From Rhipicephalus microplus (taxonomy: Eukaryota; Arthropoda; Arachnida; Ixodida; Ixodidae), in assembly GCF_043290135.1 (NCBI RefSeq), contig NC_134705.1:43465271-43529270 (forward strand): a DNA stretch of 64,000 nucleotides, given 5' to 3'. The stretch's first letter is position 1; the number at the start of each line of letters is the position of its first letter. Position numbers and translations under genes: made by a program. Under the pieces are notes generated by a model, which ran no database searches, was not told the DNA's origin, and saw only the letters and a program-made list of their open reading frames with translations. This document shows, in pieces, positions 11,500 through 22,643 of this stretch.

Positions 11500-12600
11500 A
11501 GCATGGTAATTGCTTTGTTTCAATAAGGTAGTCAAATGCCGCAGAGCAGACGTCCCTGTGGCTATAATCAAATTTTATGCTGTCAAACGATAAAATTACT
11601 GCCACATTTAATTGTAATCCTAATTTTTCAAGTGGAGCTACCAGGTATCTTTTCCGCTGATAAGAATATCGTCGACAGAGCAAAAATAAATAATGTATCG
11701 TTTTCATTTCCTCACAAATCTGACATAAAGGTGACGCCTTTAGACCAACTTTATGCAAATAATAATTTAGTTGTGGAATTCTGCAACGCAATCTTGTATA
11801 AGTAACTTCCCATTAGCGTGTTGTGCACCATTGTATATTCCAGAAGCATCATAGATGTGCGAAATCTCGAAATTTATCCAATAAGTAGCAGTTCGATACA
11901 TGCAAACAGAGGTTTCTAAACCTTATTGCTGTCGCGTAAGACGTATCAGGCGAAATCGGGAATAGGGGACCGCTAAGAGATACTATGGCTAGTGCATACG
12001 CCATCTCATTGAGATATATGCCGCGATGGCCTGGTACCCATAAGAGCTGCAGTTTTTGCAAGTTTGTCGGTATGAGTTGTCGAAGCACGTGCATAAGTGT
12101 AAAGTTAGCTCCTAAAGACAGGGCAGCACATACTGAAAAAGAATCTGTAATTACGACTGCTTCCGACTCGCCCAAAGGAAGTTTCTGTAGTGCCAGTACA
12201 ATAGCAAATAATTCTGCTATGAATATTGGTGTGTAATCTGGGAGTATATCTAAAAAGGACCAGTCAAGGAAAGGTGAGAAGATACCTGCCCCAGCCTTTT
12301 CAATTGATACGGATGCATCAGTCGCAATTATGTTGTTCATGTTCACGTGTGCCAAGTAATCTTGAAGCCGATCATTTAAATATTGCAATGGCATTTGCTT
12401 GGTGTTAAAGGGATAATTATTCTCAAATTTTTTCTGAAGATTTATATAACGTAACTTGTTGAGAAAATACGTTTGATTTTGACGTTCAGTGGTTCTAGCA
12501 GCGATTGAACGAACATGATCTGTGGGCAGTGGAATCGTGACCACCAAGCTAAAAAAAATGAGCTTGGCTCTTTAATAAAAGCATAAAACGATTCTCTCCG
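11500..12600 (-). pseudogene. Family A LINE RNase H and C-terminal segment
   Basis: Between 12547 and 11849 on the minus strand RNase H motifs appear: NIIATDASVSIEKAGAGIF, FIAELFAIVLAL, VVITDSFSVCAAL and LLWVPGHRGIYLNEMA. The first Asp, the Glu and the second Asp are present, but the final catalytic Asp position reads Tyr (MAYALA, against MADSLA in copy 3). After a frame break comes the C-terminal Cys/His segment LCQICEEMKTIHYLFLLC (C-X2-C...H-X4-C), ending in ETKQLPC and a stop. The enzyme is predicted to be dead. Confidence 0.85.
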
Positions 12601-12950
12601 AGGCAAAGTGTGTAGTTTCTAAAATGTTTGGATAGTAAGCGTTGTGAATCTATTCACCAATGACGGTAGACGCGCTTCCACGTATAGCACACTGTTAGCA
12701 ACAAATTTGGACAGTCTAAGGCACAGTCGTAAAGCTTCCCTTTCGAATAGTATTAGCAGTCTCATTTTATAAGTCGCACTACAGAAACTAACACACAGCC
12801 TAATTTCATGATAGGGCGCATGTACATTTTATAGACCATTACCAATGTATTTCTTTGCAACCCCGTTTTTCTGGTGCTGAGCTTGCCTAACCACCACATG
12901 GCTCGTGTTGATTTGGACCCAATGTGATCAATGTGACTTTTTCAATTTAA

Positions 12951-14250
12951 CTAGCTGTTATATATGATGCCTAAGTATTTGAGTGAATCCACCTGGGGAA
13001 TCTGCTCTGTGCCATACATCAGGAAGATAATGACAGGATTCCTTAACGAGAACGCTAGAAGTGGGCTTTTGTTTACGTTTAGAGACATTCGAATTTTTTC
13101 AAGCCATTCCTCTATCCTGTTCAGGTAATTCTGTAATGTCTGATAAAGTCGTTGCAGATCACTGTTTGTCGCAAAGAAAGCAATGCCATCTGCATACACA
13201 TATAAATGAATATTGCTATGTGTTGGAATTGAACTGAGGAAGATGTTAAACAAAACCGGAGAGAGCATTGCCCCCTGTAATATGCCACGGTATTGTCGAT
13301 ATCTGTTAGAAAAACAACCGCTTTGAAAGCAATAAAACTCTCTCTCCCTTAAAACTCTGCTACCCATGCTGTCATGTAGTTTGGTAAGTGATACACTTCC
13401 ATCTGCTCTATTAGTGTTCTATGCTCCACTTTGTAATACGCCTTGGCCAAATCTAGAGTAACTAATGCACAATACTCTCTTCTACGCCTAGCCAACTGTA
13501 CAAGACTCTCCAAATCCACGTGCGCACTCCATAAGGAACATCCCGATTTAAAGCCAATTTGGCCAGAGTTCAGTATAGGTTTCTCCTCAATGTATTTTAT
13601 TACACGTGCATTCGAAACTCTTTCAGTTAGTTTAACCAAATTAGATGTAAGAAAATTTGGCCTGACATTGTCAAGTGTATACCCAAGCCCTGTTTTTTAG
13701 GTATCGGAATAATGTTGGAAAGTTTACCATCCGCCGGTATCACAGAACTTTTCAAAGAGTAATTAACCATAATACAGAGTTCATGTGGGGAAATGTCGTA
13801 TAGTACTTTCATCATTGCTGAGGTTACTCCATCTGGTCCAGATGCTGTAGGAGGTAAGGGCCTCACTACATCCGCTAGTTCCGCTAAAGTCGCTTCATTG
13901 AACTTCTCCCCTGCAATTGGCTTTACTAAGTTTTTTGGCGTTATTGATCTGAATCTTTCTTCTAATCCTTTAGCAACGTTTTCTAATATTTTAGTGAGTT
14001 CGCGAGGCGATAGAATTGAAGCATCCATATTGTGTGATGGCGGTATCATTTTTCTGGAACGCAAAAACCTAAAAAGTGCTTTTTTGTTGTTTGACCTTGA
14101 AAGATAGCTGAATTTGTTATTGTCATCTTTTGCTTTGCGTACTATACGTTCAAAATGTGCTGCCACGTATATATAGTCACGCCAGTTTTTAGGGCTTTGG
14201 TTGTGGATAAGTTGTTTCCACGCCGCTTTTCGTTTTCTATACCCCCTCAT
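12951..14250 (-). pseudogene. Family A LINE reverse transcriptase, broken
   Basis: Three frames must be followed. 14250-13627 contains the pre-RT region and LPPTASGPDGVTSAMMK. 13639-13349 contains GQIGFKSGCSLWSAHVDL and ALVTLDLAKAYYKVEH, the first catalytic Asp region. 13367-12951 contains ILQGAMLSPVLFNIFL and VYADGIAFFA, where the second Asp of YADD is Gly. Frameshifts plus loss of a catalytic residue make it inactive. Confidence 0.88.
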
Positions 14251-15105
14251 ACAATCACCGTTCCACTACGGGCTAAACAATCCACCTGTGCCAGAGGTTA
14301 TTGTAAAAGTTGCCTATTCATTGCTCTTCTCAACACTGCACACAGACTCATAGTCCGAATATCTTCATACACGTCATTGCGAAGAATCAATGTAGACTTT
14401 AAGTCTTTTTATAAACGCTCATGATTTACAAACGCGCCAATTTTATCAGTTAAAAATATCCTGGGAAAAATAACATCGAAGCTAATAGGAAGGTGGTCAC
14501 TGTTTGTTGCGCAATCTAATGTTTTCCACGATGAAATGCTTAGTGAGGAGCTGGAGAAGGTCAGATATATCGCCAACTTTGATTGTCTCCTAATTAACGT
14601 AACAGTGGGGAAATTTACTCAAGATAAGTGATTATCAACAGTCTCACACGCACCTTCTATTTACATCAGTCTTGAAACCCCAAGGCACGTGGTGTGAATT
14701 GAAGTCACCAATTACTATTACATCCTTCCTTCAGGAAGTTAACATTGCATCAAGCATCTTGTGTCCTGCACTCTTACCAGAAAGTATGCTGTAACAAAAG
14801 AAAAGGGGGAACAGCCTGGCAGAGTTATGTCTAATACCATAATTTCATAGTTGGTATCCATGCACAGGTAGTTAATCTTCGCTCTATGACTAAATTTAGT
14901 TGATATAAAAATGGCAAGCCCACCACCTCTGCTAGGTCTGTCTAAACGAAATAAGCGATAATTTTTAAGTAAAATTTTTTTTCAGTTGTAAGCCAAGTTT
15001 CTTGTAAAGTAATGTTATCTGGGAAAATTTGAGAAGAAATATACAATAAATCTGTGGTAGCCGACCCTATTGATCGACAATTCCACTGTAATACTTTTAG
15101 GGAGC
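14251..15105 (-). pseudogene. Family A LINE endonuclease, broken
   Basis: Reading the minus strand across frames, RPSRGGGLAIFIST lies near 14930 and VIVIGDFNSHHVPWGFK near 14700, the GGG(L/I)AI and GDFN motifs of APE endonucleases. Stops separate them, and no single long frame remains. Confidence 0.7.
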
Positions 15106-16390
15106 CTATTTTGACACTATAAACCCGCCGCAGAGACTTCTTGATCCAAAAAATCTTTCTTCAAAAAGTCTTTTTCGAGAGGTTCTCCACAAAGTCTTTT
15201 TTCGACAGGTACTTTTTAGGTTTTGATTTCTGTGAAGATTTTTTTGATAGGTGAGATCTGGCACGCTTCGAGAAATTTTGAGATTCCGCATCCATACCTG
15301 TGACTTCATCGGAATCATCGGATATAGGTTCTGGATCTGCCTACAGTATCTTATTGGTGGGTCCTGCTTGAGGAGATGCGCATCGTGTAGGAGCTATCGG
15401 ACTTTCTATCCCTGCCCACCCTGAAACCTCCAAATCCGGTGAAGTCTGATTTTTCATAGACACTGAAGCAATGATTTGGGTCAACTGAGATGTTAACGAT
15501 TCAGCCACGACTCTAATAATACTGCTGGCAAGACGCTTCGTCGCCTTTTCCGTTGCCTTCTCTATGGTCTCTGCAATAGATTTTGCTAACGATGCATCCG
15601 TAGCAATGGTATGTCGTGTTGTTACGCTTTCGTAACCTTTCGAGCGCTCTTGTAATTCATTCACAGCTTCACTCCGCGAGCAACGCCTGCGTTATACAAT
15701 TTTCAGCAGCCTAACTTCTCGTTCTTTCGCCTCAGAATCTGAAGAGTCTGCAGGATGCGCTTCATGACATAAACAGCACTTCTCTTCCGTCGAGTTGCAC
15801 TTACGGCTGTCATAATTTTCTCCGCATATTCGACATATGGTAGTTGATCTGCACCCTTTTGCGCTGTGGCCATATCTCTAACAAATCAAGCACCGCAGTG
15901 GCATAGGGGATAGAGGCTCTACCTTATAGATAAGAGGCCAAGCCTTAATTTCAGATGGCCTTATCGATGTCGCAAAGGTTACTAGCAGCGATTAGGTAGG
16001 TGATTTTTTATTGTAAACCAAACGCGTGCACCTGTATACTGACACTGCACCTGCTACCGAAAATAACTCCGGAATTTCTGCAGGGGTCAGGCTCGTATCT
16101 ACACCGCGCACCGCGGACTATGCCTTTCGAACATGCAAGATGCGCTGGAATAAACAGGCTCACCAGCTGTGCTGCAAATTCGGAAGATTTGATAAGCTCT
16201 CGGATGCACTCCTAATCGGCAGAGCAGCACAAAATACCACCACGACCAAAATGCCGGACCTCAGTCATCTTTTTAAAGCGTGCTGTGGTTTTCCGAAGCT
16301 CCATTTGAATCATCTTCGGATTTTTCATAGGTATCGTACCTTCATTGGTCGGTACCAGAGCCACGGGGACGTTGTTTTTTTTCCGTGTTT
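15106..16390 (-). pseudogene. Family A LINE ORF1 (gag-like, CCHC knuckles), broken
   Basis: On the minus strand, 16170-16020 gives RGVDTSLTPAEIPELF followed by VSVYRCTRLVYN. About 15900-15770 gives three knuckle-like motifs: CLIC.RYGHSAKGC (interrupted by a stop), CRICGENYDSRKC and CCLCHEAHPADS. 15664-15341 is a serine- and alanine-rich region with probable helix (SIAETIEKATEKATKRL). This is the usual ORF1 layout of I-like elements and binds RNA in active copies. Several stops are present. Confidence 0.72.
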
Positions 16391-17572
16391 TTACACAATT
16401 ATTTATTTATCGTGAATACATTGAAAGGCTGACGACAAAAGCTGCATACAAGCAGCTTGACAGGCCCGTCAGCCCTATTCAAACGTCAGCAGCAGACGGC
16501 AGATATGCATGCTGTAGAAATTTACAGTAATAGACACAACACACCAAAGTATCGCAATTCTATTGCGATAACAAAAATATGCAAGTAAAAAATATATGCA
16601 CGCTAACAACTAAACAAAGAAACGATATTGTATTCGAAAAACATGGGAACGCTACAAACAAGAAAAAGAGAAACGACGAGGCAATACTGAAACATACAAA
16701 AGTGCAAATAGTGTCAATTTACAAAAAAAGATGCACCGGTAAAAGAAAGACTGATAATAAAAAGTATACATATGAGCTACTGCACACAACAGATCAGGAA
16801 TGAGCGCTTCAAAAAAAAAATGGTTACACCAATCAGGGTATCACCCACACTGAGATGCATTTGCACTAAAATGTTACACATAGGAAAACCAACGGCTAGT
16901 AATTGAAGGCCCGAAAAATTGGATGCATAGTGCATTAAAACGGTACACACAGGAAAAAAAGTAATGTTTGTTGTTGAAGGCGCGAAAAATTTGAGTAGCA
17001 AAGAGAAGGAGTAAAAAGAAGGTCTGTAACGAAGGTCGGCAAGGCAGAATCGATAGACACTTGGCGATAACAAAATGGGCGACGTAAAAAAAAAAAAGAG
17101 AAAAACCTTACCAGGATGACGCTATAAATCTACGCACTTCCTTTTTGGAAGTACGCGTCATATCTATGTTTCTTGCTTCCAGTTTGTTCAGTAAGCGCGG
17201 CAAAGTATTAGATAATGTTTGCAGACCGTATGATGTACGAAAGATGGGCACGTGCCATCGTTCAGTGTTTCTGCAAGTGTATACAGGCGCATTCGGGCGA
17301 AGGCAGGCCAGCTCAGATAAATTTTTGCAATTTTTCGCTAGTTATTTCTTGAAGCTAAGAGCTAATCTTACATTATAAAGATCGAAAATTTTGGTAATGC
17401 AGTATTTCTGAAATAAATGACCAGTGTGGGCCGAGAAGCTCAAATTCCAAATGGAACGCAAGGATTTTTTTGCAGTAAATTGAGTCTATTTTTATTAGCA
17501 AGCGTAGTAGTTCCCCAAACTAGGTGAGCGTAATTTAGATAAGATTCAAACAAAGATTTATAAAGCAGTAAC

Positions 17573-18472
17573 TTAACTTGGAATTAATTGGAAAAGTGGA
17601 ATTAAGTGGCGGTGTTTGCTAAGAATTCCTGCAATGCGAGACAATTTTATCATTACAGAATTAACGTGGTCATCCCAAGTAAGGTGACTACTGAAGTGCA
17701 CTCCTAATACCTTCAGGCATTCCACGATTTCTATTGAGTCAGAACCAAATTTAACATACTGCGGAACAATGATTTGTTTATTTCGGGGTCGAGACAGTAT
17801 AGCTTTAGACTTGTTTGCGTTTATTTTTAATCGATTAGTAATTGACCAGCATTGAATAGACTGCAAGACAGCGTTAGTTTCCCTTCCGATCTGGTCATAC
17901 GAGTCCAACGAAAAAAGTATGGTCATATCATCGGCATACAAAATGCACTTAGCTTGTTGACATAAGCTTAAAATATCATTAATATATAAATTAAACAACA
18001 AAGGTCCTAATATACTCCCCTGTGGAACTCCAGCTATTATACGCCTAACAGATGATTTGTGGGTATCAATACAAACACACTGTGTGTGACTGGCTAAGTA
18101 AGAGGCGAGTAAAGAGTGAACACAACCGCGGAAGCCATACCTATCAAGTTTCGATAAAAGTATGTTGTGATTAATGCAATCGAATGCCTGAGAAAAATCT
18201 ATGAACACGCCTAGAACAACTTTCTTTTCTTCAAAGGAGCGTAATACGTATTCTTTTTGTTGAAGTAGTGCTAATTCCGTAGATTTGTGTGTTACAAAGC
18301 CGTATTGATCGTCAGAAACTAATTTATGAGTTTTACAAAATGATGACATCCGAATCTGAATTATTTTTTTAAGCCCTTTAGAAAATACCGGCAATATTGA
18401 CACGGGTCGATAGTTTGACGCACATCTCCCGTCTCCCTTTTTAAAGAGGGCGGACACTTTTGCCTTTTGCAT
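17573..18472 (-). CDS. LINE reverse transcriptase core, open over 299 codons
   Basis: This frame holds NYRPVSILPVFSKGL, QYGFVTHKSTELALLQ, VFIDFSQAFDCINHNIL (catalytic Asp), GVPQGSILGPLLFNLYIND, CILYADDMTILF (intact YADD) and the (L/V)LGVHFSSHLTWDDH thumb block. All catalytic Asp residues are present and there is no stop. Upstream sequence is broken, so this is the preserved core of a dead element rather than a gene. It is among the less damaged reverse transcriptase regions of the window. The annotated start is simply the first usable codon of the open frame. Confidence 0.85.
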   Translation of the reverse strand: MQKAKVSALFKKGDGRCASNYRPVSILPVFSKGLKKIIQIRMSSFCKTHKLVSDDQYGFVTHKSTELALLQQKEYVLRSFEEKKVVLGVFIDFSQAFDCINHNILLSKLDRYGFRGCVHSLLASYLASHTQCVCIDTHKSSVRRIIAGVPQGSILGPLLFNLYINDILSLCQQAKCILYADDMTILFSLDSYDQIGRETNAVLQSIQCWSITNRLKINANKSKAILSRPRNKQIIVPQYVKFGSDSIEIVECLKVLGVHFSSHLTWDDHVNSVMIKLSRIAGILSKHRHLIPLFQLIPS

Positions 18473-18531
18473 TTCGGTGGGAAAGACGCCTGAATTAAGG
18501 CAGAGGTTAAAGATGTCTGTAAGTATTGGGG

Positions 18532-19005
18532 TTAATATATCAGGACGTATTTCACCGGCTTTATCTGGACGTCATCTGCATCCCGGCTTTGAGAATTTTT
18601 CATATTCATAAAAACTGAGTAAACTTCTGAGCATGTCACTGGGTTCATAAACATGCAATTACTGTTATAAAAATAGGAATTTTCATTTGGCGGTGCAGCA
18701 CATTCAGTCCTGCGGCTAACAAAATGATCGTTAAAGGCATCACACATGTTTTTGCCCGTGACGCTAGCTCCATCAACAACGATCTCAACGGGAGCTATGA
18801 CATTGTTCGACTGCAAAACTACCGTATTTATTTGTGTCCATATTTTTTTCACATCATCTTGACAGGATTCAAACAGAGCGTAATAGTACGCATCTCTTGC
18901 CTGTTGTAATTCTTTGTTGAGTTTATTTCTGTATAGTTTAAACTGCGAAAATAGTTCTTGATTACGCTGTTCAACAAATTTTTTGTACATTTGATTTCTT
19001 CGCAT
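18532..19005 (-). pseudogene. LINE region between endonuclease and RT
   Basis: It reads NKLNKELQQARDAYYYALFE, IWTQINTVVLQSNN and CDAFNDHFVSR, the helical linker that precedes RT in CR1/L2 elements. A frame change separates it from the RT core near 18500-18530. The 5' side stops at the truncation near 19009. Confidence 0.75.
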
Positions 19006-19027
19006 TGGTTAACACCAATGCGAAGAA
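18996..19027. repeat. 14-bp perfect inverted repeat at a LINE truncation point
   Basis: ttcttcgcattggt (18996-19009) and accaatgcgaagaa (19014-19027) are perfect complements around a 4-base loop, taac. The left arm is the first sequence of the truncated LINE; the right arm lies in the flank. Confidence 0.85.
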
Positions 19028-19130
19028 AAGAACCAATCGGCCAGTCCTTGGCCGGTATAGATGCTAGCCAAGGAGAAGGCCCTTGGCCAGGCGAAGAAAC
19101 CGACATCTGGGTGGCCTGAGTCACTTGAAC

Positions 19131-19469
19131 TCAGAAAATCAAATGGCACAAACTACAAACAACTGCCAAAATAGCACTAAAAACCACAAAGAAGCAAACG
19201 TTAAACTCAAGTGCCATCCTGCCGCCCGTCGTTCCAGCCGTTCTAACCCGTGAGCAGCAGCGCAGAACAGACAAAAACAGCCAACCCTCAGACAGAAGAG
19301 GCTGACTGTGCGCCGGGTCGACTGGGTTGGCCAAGTCCTCCACGCTTTCGTCGTCGCTTGAGCTCGTGGCGATGGGGTCAAAATCTAAATGCGCAGCGTG
19401 TACGACGTTGTCGCTGCTCCTGCTGCTAGCGGACCCACTGCCTGATTCGCTTGATGGTGTCGACAACAT
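19131..19469 (-). CDS. Hypothetical acidic, serine-rich ORF
   Basis: This is a 112-codon frame with an ATG start and a Ser/Asp-rich N-terminus (SSESGSGSASSRSSDN, then SSSDDESVEDLANPVDP). A hydrophobic C-terminal stretch (FFVVFSAILAVVCSL) could be one membrane segment or a chance reading beyond an exon. I recognise no family. It lies alone between a truncated LINE and unassigned sequence, so it may be the 5' exon of an unknown gene or element, or a chance frame. Confidence 0.25.
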   Translation of the reverse strand: MLSTPSSESGSGSASSRSSDNVVHAAHLDFDPIATSSSDDESVEDLANPVDPAHSQPLLSEGWLFLSVLRCCSRVRTAGTTGGRMALEFNVCFFVVFSAILAVVCSLCHLIF

Positions 19470-19480
19470 GGTACCACAGT

Positions 19481-20400
19481 ATCACGCCGCAACACAGCTA
19501 TCACTCGCAACCCACGAACAACGTGTGGACTACGCGGCAAGTAACACAGCAACACACAGACCGCGTATGGTAGAGGGCTGTTTGGTGTTAGACGACAGCA
19601 TTGCTCCGCGCCTATCTTGATGTCATGCAAGCCATGGCAAGACGGCGGTCGCTGGCGGTAGATTGAGTTTATGGCCGACGACTTTTACGGCTTATCTTAC
19701 ACTGAAATATTCTTTTGAAGTCCAGTTTCGCGCGTGTCTAGGCATATTTCATTCTCTACCATAGTTAATAGGGAAACAAAAACAATCTTTTGTAATGGGT
19801 TGGAGTATTGGACGGCCCACTCGTTGCGCTATTCGCATTGTGCGAATGTTTGATCTTCCGCTGTTGTAAAACGCTTCAAAATCGTACTAACGTGATTGCA
19901 TTCCCGACATCAAGGCTGCCTAAGGCAAGTTTGGCAACAAGTCACAAGGACCGGTGTAGCTCAGACGTAGAATACTGGGCTGGCTGCCAGCCCCACTTTG
20001 TCATGGTGCAAGTTTTTTTTTTTTTTTTACTAATGTCATGGGATGTGATTACGGGCACCGCCAAACGGCAGCTAGCGGTGGCGGCGGCGGACAACATGCA
20101 ACTGCGAGTGACCTGAAAAGTGATCTCAAAACAGCATTCACTCTAAAAAAAAAAAACCCTTGCACCGCATGCAAGCCTTTACCTTAGCCAGGCTCCGTTC
20201 ACAATAATGGGACTGCCACCCAACTACACTGAACGCAATGCTTCTAAAAAAACACACACTAACGACTCCACTCGCACACCACAGTATCTCGCGGAACGTT
20301 CTCAAATCTTGTTTTTTCCAAATTTTTCATTTCTTTCTTTCTTTTTTTACCGTCGATATTTCCCTGTCAATTTTCACTCAAAATTCTATAAATGTGAGCA
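19481..20400. other. Unassigned; possible degraded tRNA-like stretch
   Basis: No gene recognised. 19950-20030 (ggtgtagctcagacgtagaa..., ending in a T17 run) recalls the A-box side of a tRNA, but I find no good B box, so I do not call a SINE. Several A and T homopolymers occur. Confidence 0.3.
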
Positions 20401-20502
20401 CGAACACAATGAACCCTCATTCCTGACGAAGGCCAGACTCTCGTCAAAACTGTTAAAAATTACTCCTGTGTTGTTACCCTTCTAACGGAGGATCTACGCG
20501 AC

Positions 20503-20592
<90 letters not shown>

Positions 20593-20894
20593 CTTCAAAA
20601 AGCTTTTTATTTGTGACGTTTCGAAAGAAGACTGATGAAGATCGGTGGGAGAGTGACCGTGGCGTTGCAAGTAGTCCAGCAGATCCTCCGTGATAGAGAC
20701 GATGAAACTTTCACGAAAGCGTCTTTACTTAAACGTTAAGTAAAGACGCTTCCCTGAGAGTTTCGTCGTCTCTTTCTTGTCACAACGTGGTTCATTTCGA
20801 CATTGAAGCGAGAATCTGGCCTTCATCAGGGATGATGGCCTGATAAACGCCTGACTCTGGCTGACCCGTCATAATGCTCACGGAGGATCTACTT

Positions 20895-20973
<79 letters not shown>
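20401..20973. repeat. AT arrays with Penelope-like terminal sequence
   Basis: Two (AT)n arrays (about 20507-20590 and 20897-20972) flank about 300 bases. 'acggaggatctac' occurs just before each array, and 'gaaggccaga(c/t)tctcg' occurs forward near 20430 and inverted near 20800-20825. From general knowledge such sequences belong to termini of Penelope-like elements, but no RT or GIY-YIG domain is present here, so the assignment is tentative. Confidence 0.45.
20696..20772. repeat. Long imperfect palindrome
   Basis: Arms 20696-20732 and 20736-20772 pair over 37 bases with a few mismatches. The inner 12 bases (gtctttacttaa / ttaagtaaagac) are perfect around a 3-base centre. It sits between the two AT arrays. 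Confidence 0.8.
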
Positions 20974-20975
<2 letters not shown>

Positions 20976-21549
20976 AACAAAGGGCGCGTCGAGTCCTTGC
21001 GTAGTTTACATTAAACGATGTTTTGCTACGTTACAACGAAATTTGTACATGCATACACTACAGAAATATAATCTATGCTAAATAAGGTAAAATATGCTGC
21101 GCATATGGACAAAATAGTTTCAGCAGCCTGAGCCGCCCCTTAGTGCCGTTTTGGGAAAGCTGTACCACTGCGCTGGTATAGTTACCCGAGTGGGTTCGTG
21201 CGTATGAAAAAGCACTCGTCATTTTGACGGAGTTCCGGATTTATGCAAAAAAAAAAAACCATCGAAGGATGTACTCAGACATAGAGAGATTAAAAGGACA
21301 TTTCTAGAAATAAGAGATCCCTGCACTATCCTCCGTTGAGATTCAACAAAGAATACGTAGTGAACAGTGTACCTATCAGTTATCATTTCTCTTTTCAAAT
21401 GACGTAGCATGCTAAAAACATACTGAGACATGCAAGTTTGTCTGTAATTTGCGGCTATTTCGAGAGCGGAGCTGTTTAAGCTTTTTGTTGTGCCGGGTAG
21501 TGCAAACTCGAATTATGATGAACAACGACCGGTACACACTTGTTTCGTC
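20974..21549. other. Unassigned intronic sequence
   Basis: AT-rich, no gene or element recognised. Confidence 0.4.
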
Positions 21550-21603
21550 CTTTTCCGCTTCTGCTTCGCTCCGACAACACGGAGCAAAGCAGAAGCGGAA
21601 AAG
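21550..21603. repeat. 24-bp hairpin with adjacent third copy of the arm
   Basis: Arms 21550-21573 and 21580-21603 are complementary with a single mismatch around a 6-base loop (acaaca). The left arm sequence (gcttctgcttc.ctccgacaac) is repeated again directly at about 21605-21626. Confidence 0.85.
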
Positions 21604-21626
21604 CGGCTTCTGCTTCACTCCGACAA

Positions 21627-22454
21627 CATATTTGTCTGGCGCCGAATACAAGAACCATTCTTGACAAGTGTATTATGTCACTGACATCTCTAAACGTCAC
21701 GTAAATACCGAAGGGAATTAAGTTATGTAACACCTCGCATCAGCGATTGATTCGACTAAATATGACGTAATGTCACGCAATAATTTAGTCGTGTGACATG
21801 TTCCCGTAAAGAAGTCATGTGACAGCTAGCCACGCGACGAATATCGCAACTCGTAGCGGGTAGTAATATGACATGTCTAGCCAAGTCTCGCCATATTCAG
21901 TACTACCAGCAAAGACTTAGCATCTCTAATTACGTTATTTCTTCCAATTTTTTATTTGTTGCTTGGGATTGTGACACACCCAAGAGTGTCGTTGGTCCAT
22001 GAACCTACCGAGGGGCTGTCCTGCTTTCAGGATCACATTGTATGACTGAAGAACGATGATGTCAATGTTGAATGTTTCGCGAAGTATACACTTTCTGTAC
22101 TTTATTTTGACGCACCTATACGGCTACCAAGCTCTGAACGGGGAAAAAGAAAAAAAAGCCACTTTATTTGGTCAGAAGTAGCAGTTGTGCAATTTCTATT
22201 TCGAAATATTTGAAAGGCCCTTTGTCAGACTCTCAATTATGTATTTTACATTCGCTCTTTTATCCATTCTTGTGAGGAAATGAAGAGGGAAATAAAGCAC
22301 TATGAAAAAAAAAGAAAAGGAACATGTTTATTGCAAAAAGCAGCGCGACTGGTTACCAGCGTCCAGCGCTATGCCTGATTGTGGGCCCAGTATGGCGCAG
22401 GTAGCACCGCCTCGCAGCGCTGGTACTGGGACGCTGGAGCAGCACTGTCCCAGT
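21627..22454. other. Unassigned intronic sequence
   Basis: No gene seen. 21740-21850 has several short 'atgtca/tgacat' repeats. Confidence 0.4.
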
Positions 22455-22643
22455 ACTCTGCGCAAAATGAGGAGGAGGAGGTAAGTTTATTTACAGAAAG
22501 GCAGAGAGGTTGGCCTGAGCGATAGCTTGCTCTAGCCTGCTACTCTACACTGGGGGAAGGGAAAGTGGAAAAGAAAGATTAATGGATGACGATGGTGAGA
22601 TAGAGAGGCGAGTATGTAGTGTTCTTTCTAGCTGAGACACATT

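Larger units (their letters stand above)
11500..16390 (-). mobile_element. I-like LINE (family A, copy 1), nearly complete but decayed
   Basis: On the minus strand from about 16390 down the order is gag-like ORF1 with CCHC knuckles, APE endonuclease, reverse transcriptase, RNase H, C-terminal Cys/His segment and stop. That is the domain order of I-clade and related LINEs. The 3' stop lies about 12 bases from a (TATC)n array. The 5' end touches the 3' end of another LINE at about 16395, so either this copy is truncated there or the other element inserted into it. Two more copies of the same family's 3' part lie at 27.9-28.8 and 32.2-33.5 kb. Confidence 0.85.
16395..19009 (-). mobile_element. 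5'-truncated CR1/L2-like LINE with unbroken RT core
   Basis: On the minus strand the element runs from a truncation point at about 19009 (at an inverted repeat, see 18996-19027) through RT and a C-terminal domain to a 3' end at about 16399. There 'agctgcttgtatgcagct', a small stem-loop, is followed about 35 bases later by cgataaataaataa. The C-terminal region 17280-17110 reads ERWHVPIFRTSYGLQTLSN and NTLPRLLNKLEARN, typical of this group. 16400-17100 is the 3'UTR. Endonuclease and ORF1 are missing. Confidence 0.83.

Noticed and set aside
19950..20030. tRNA gene or SINE head
   Set aside because: An A-box-like sequence only; no B box and no cloverleaf could be drawn.
20794..20829. Hammerhead ribozyme (CTGATGA...CGAAA on the minus strand), as known in Penelope-like elements
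   Set aside because: The two conserved boxes are present at plausible spacing but the sequence between them does not form stem II, and no cleavage-site stem was found.
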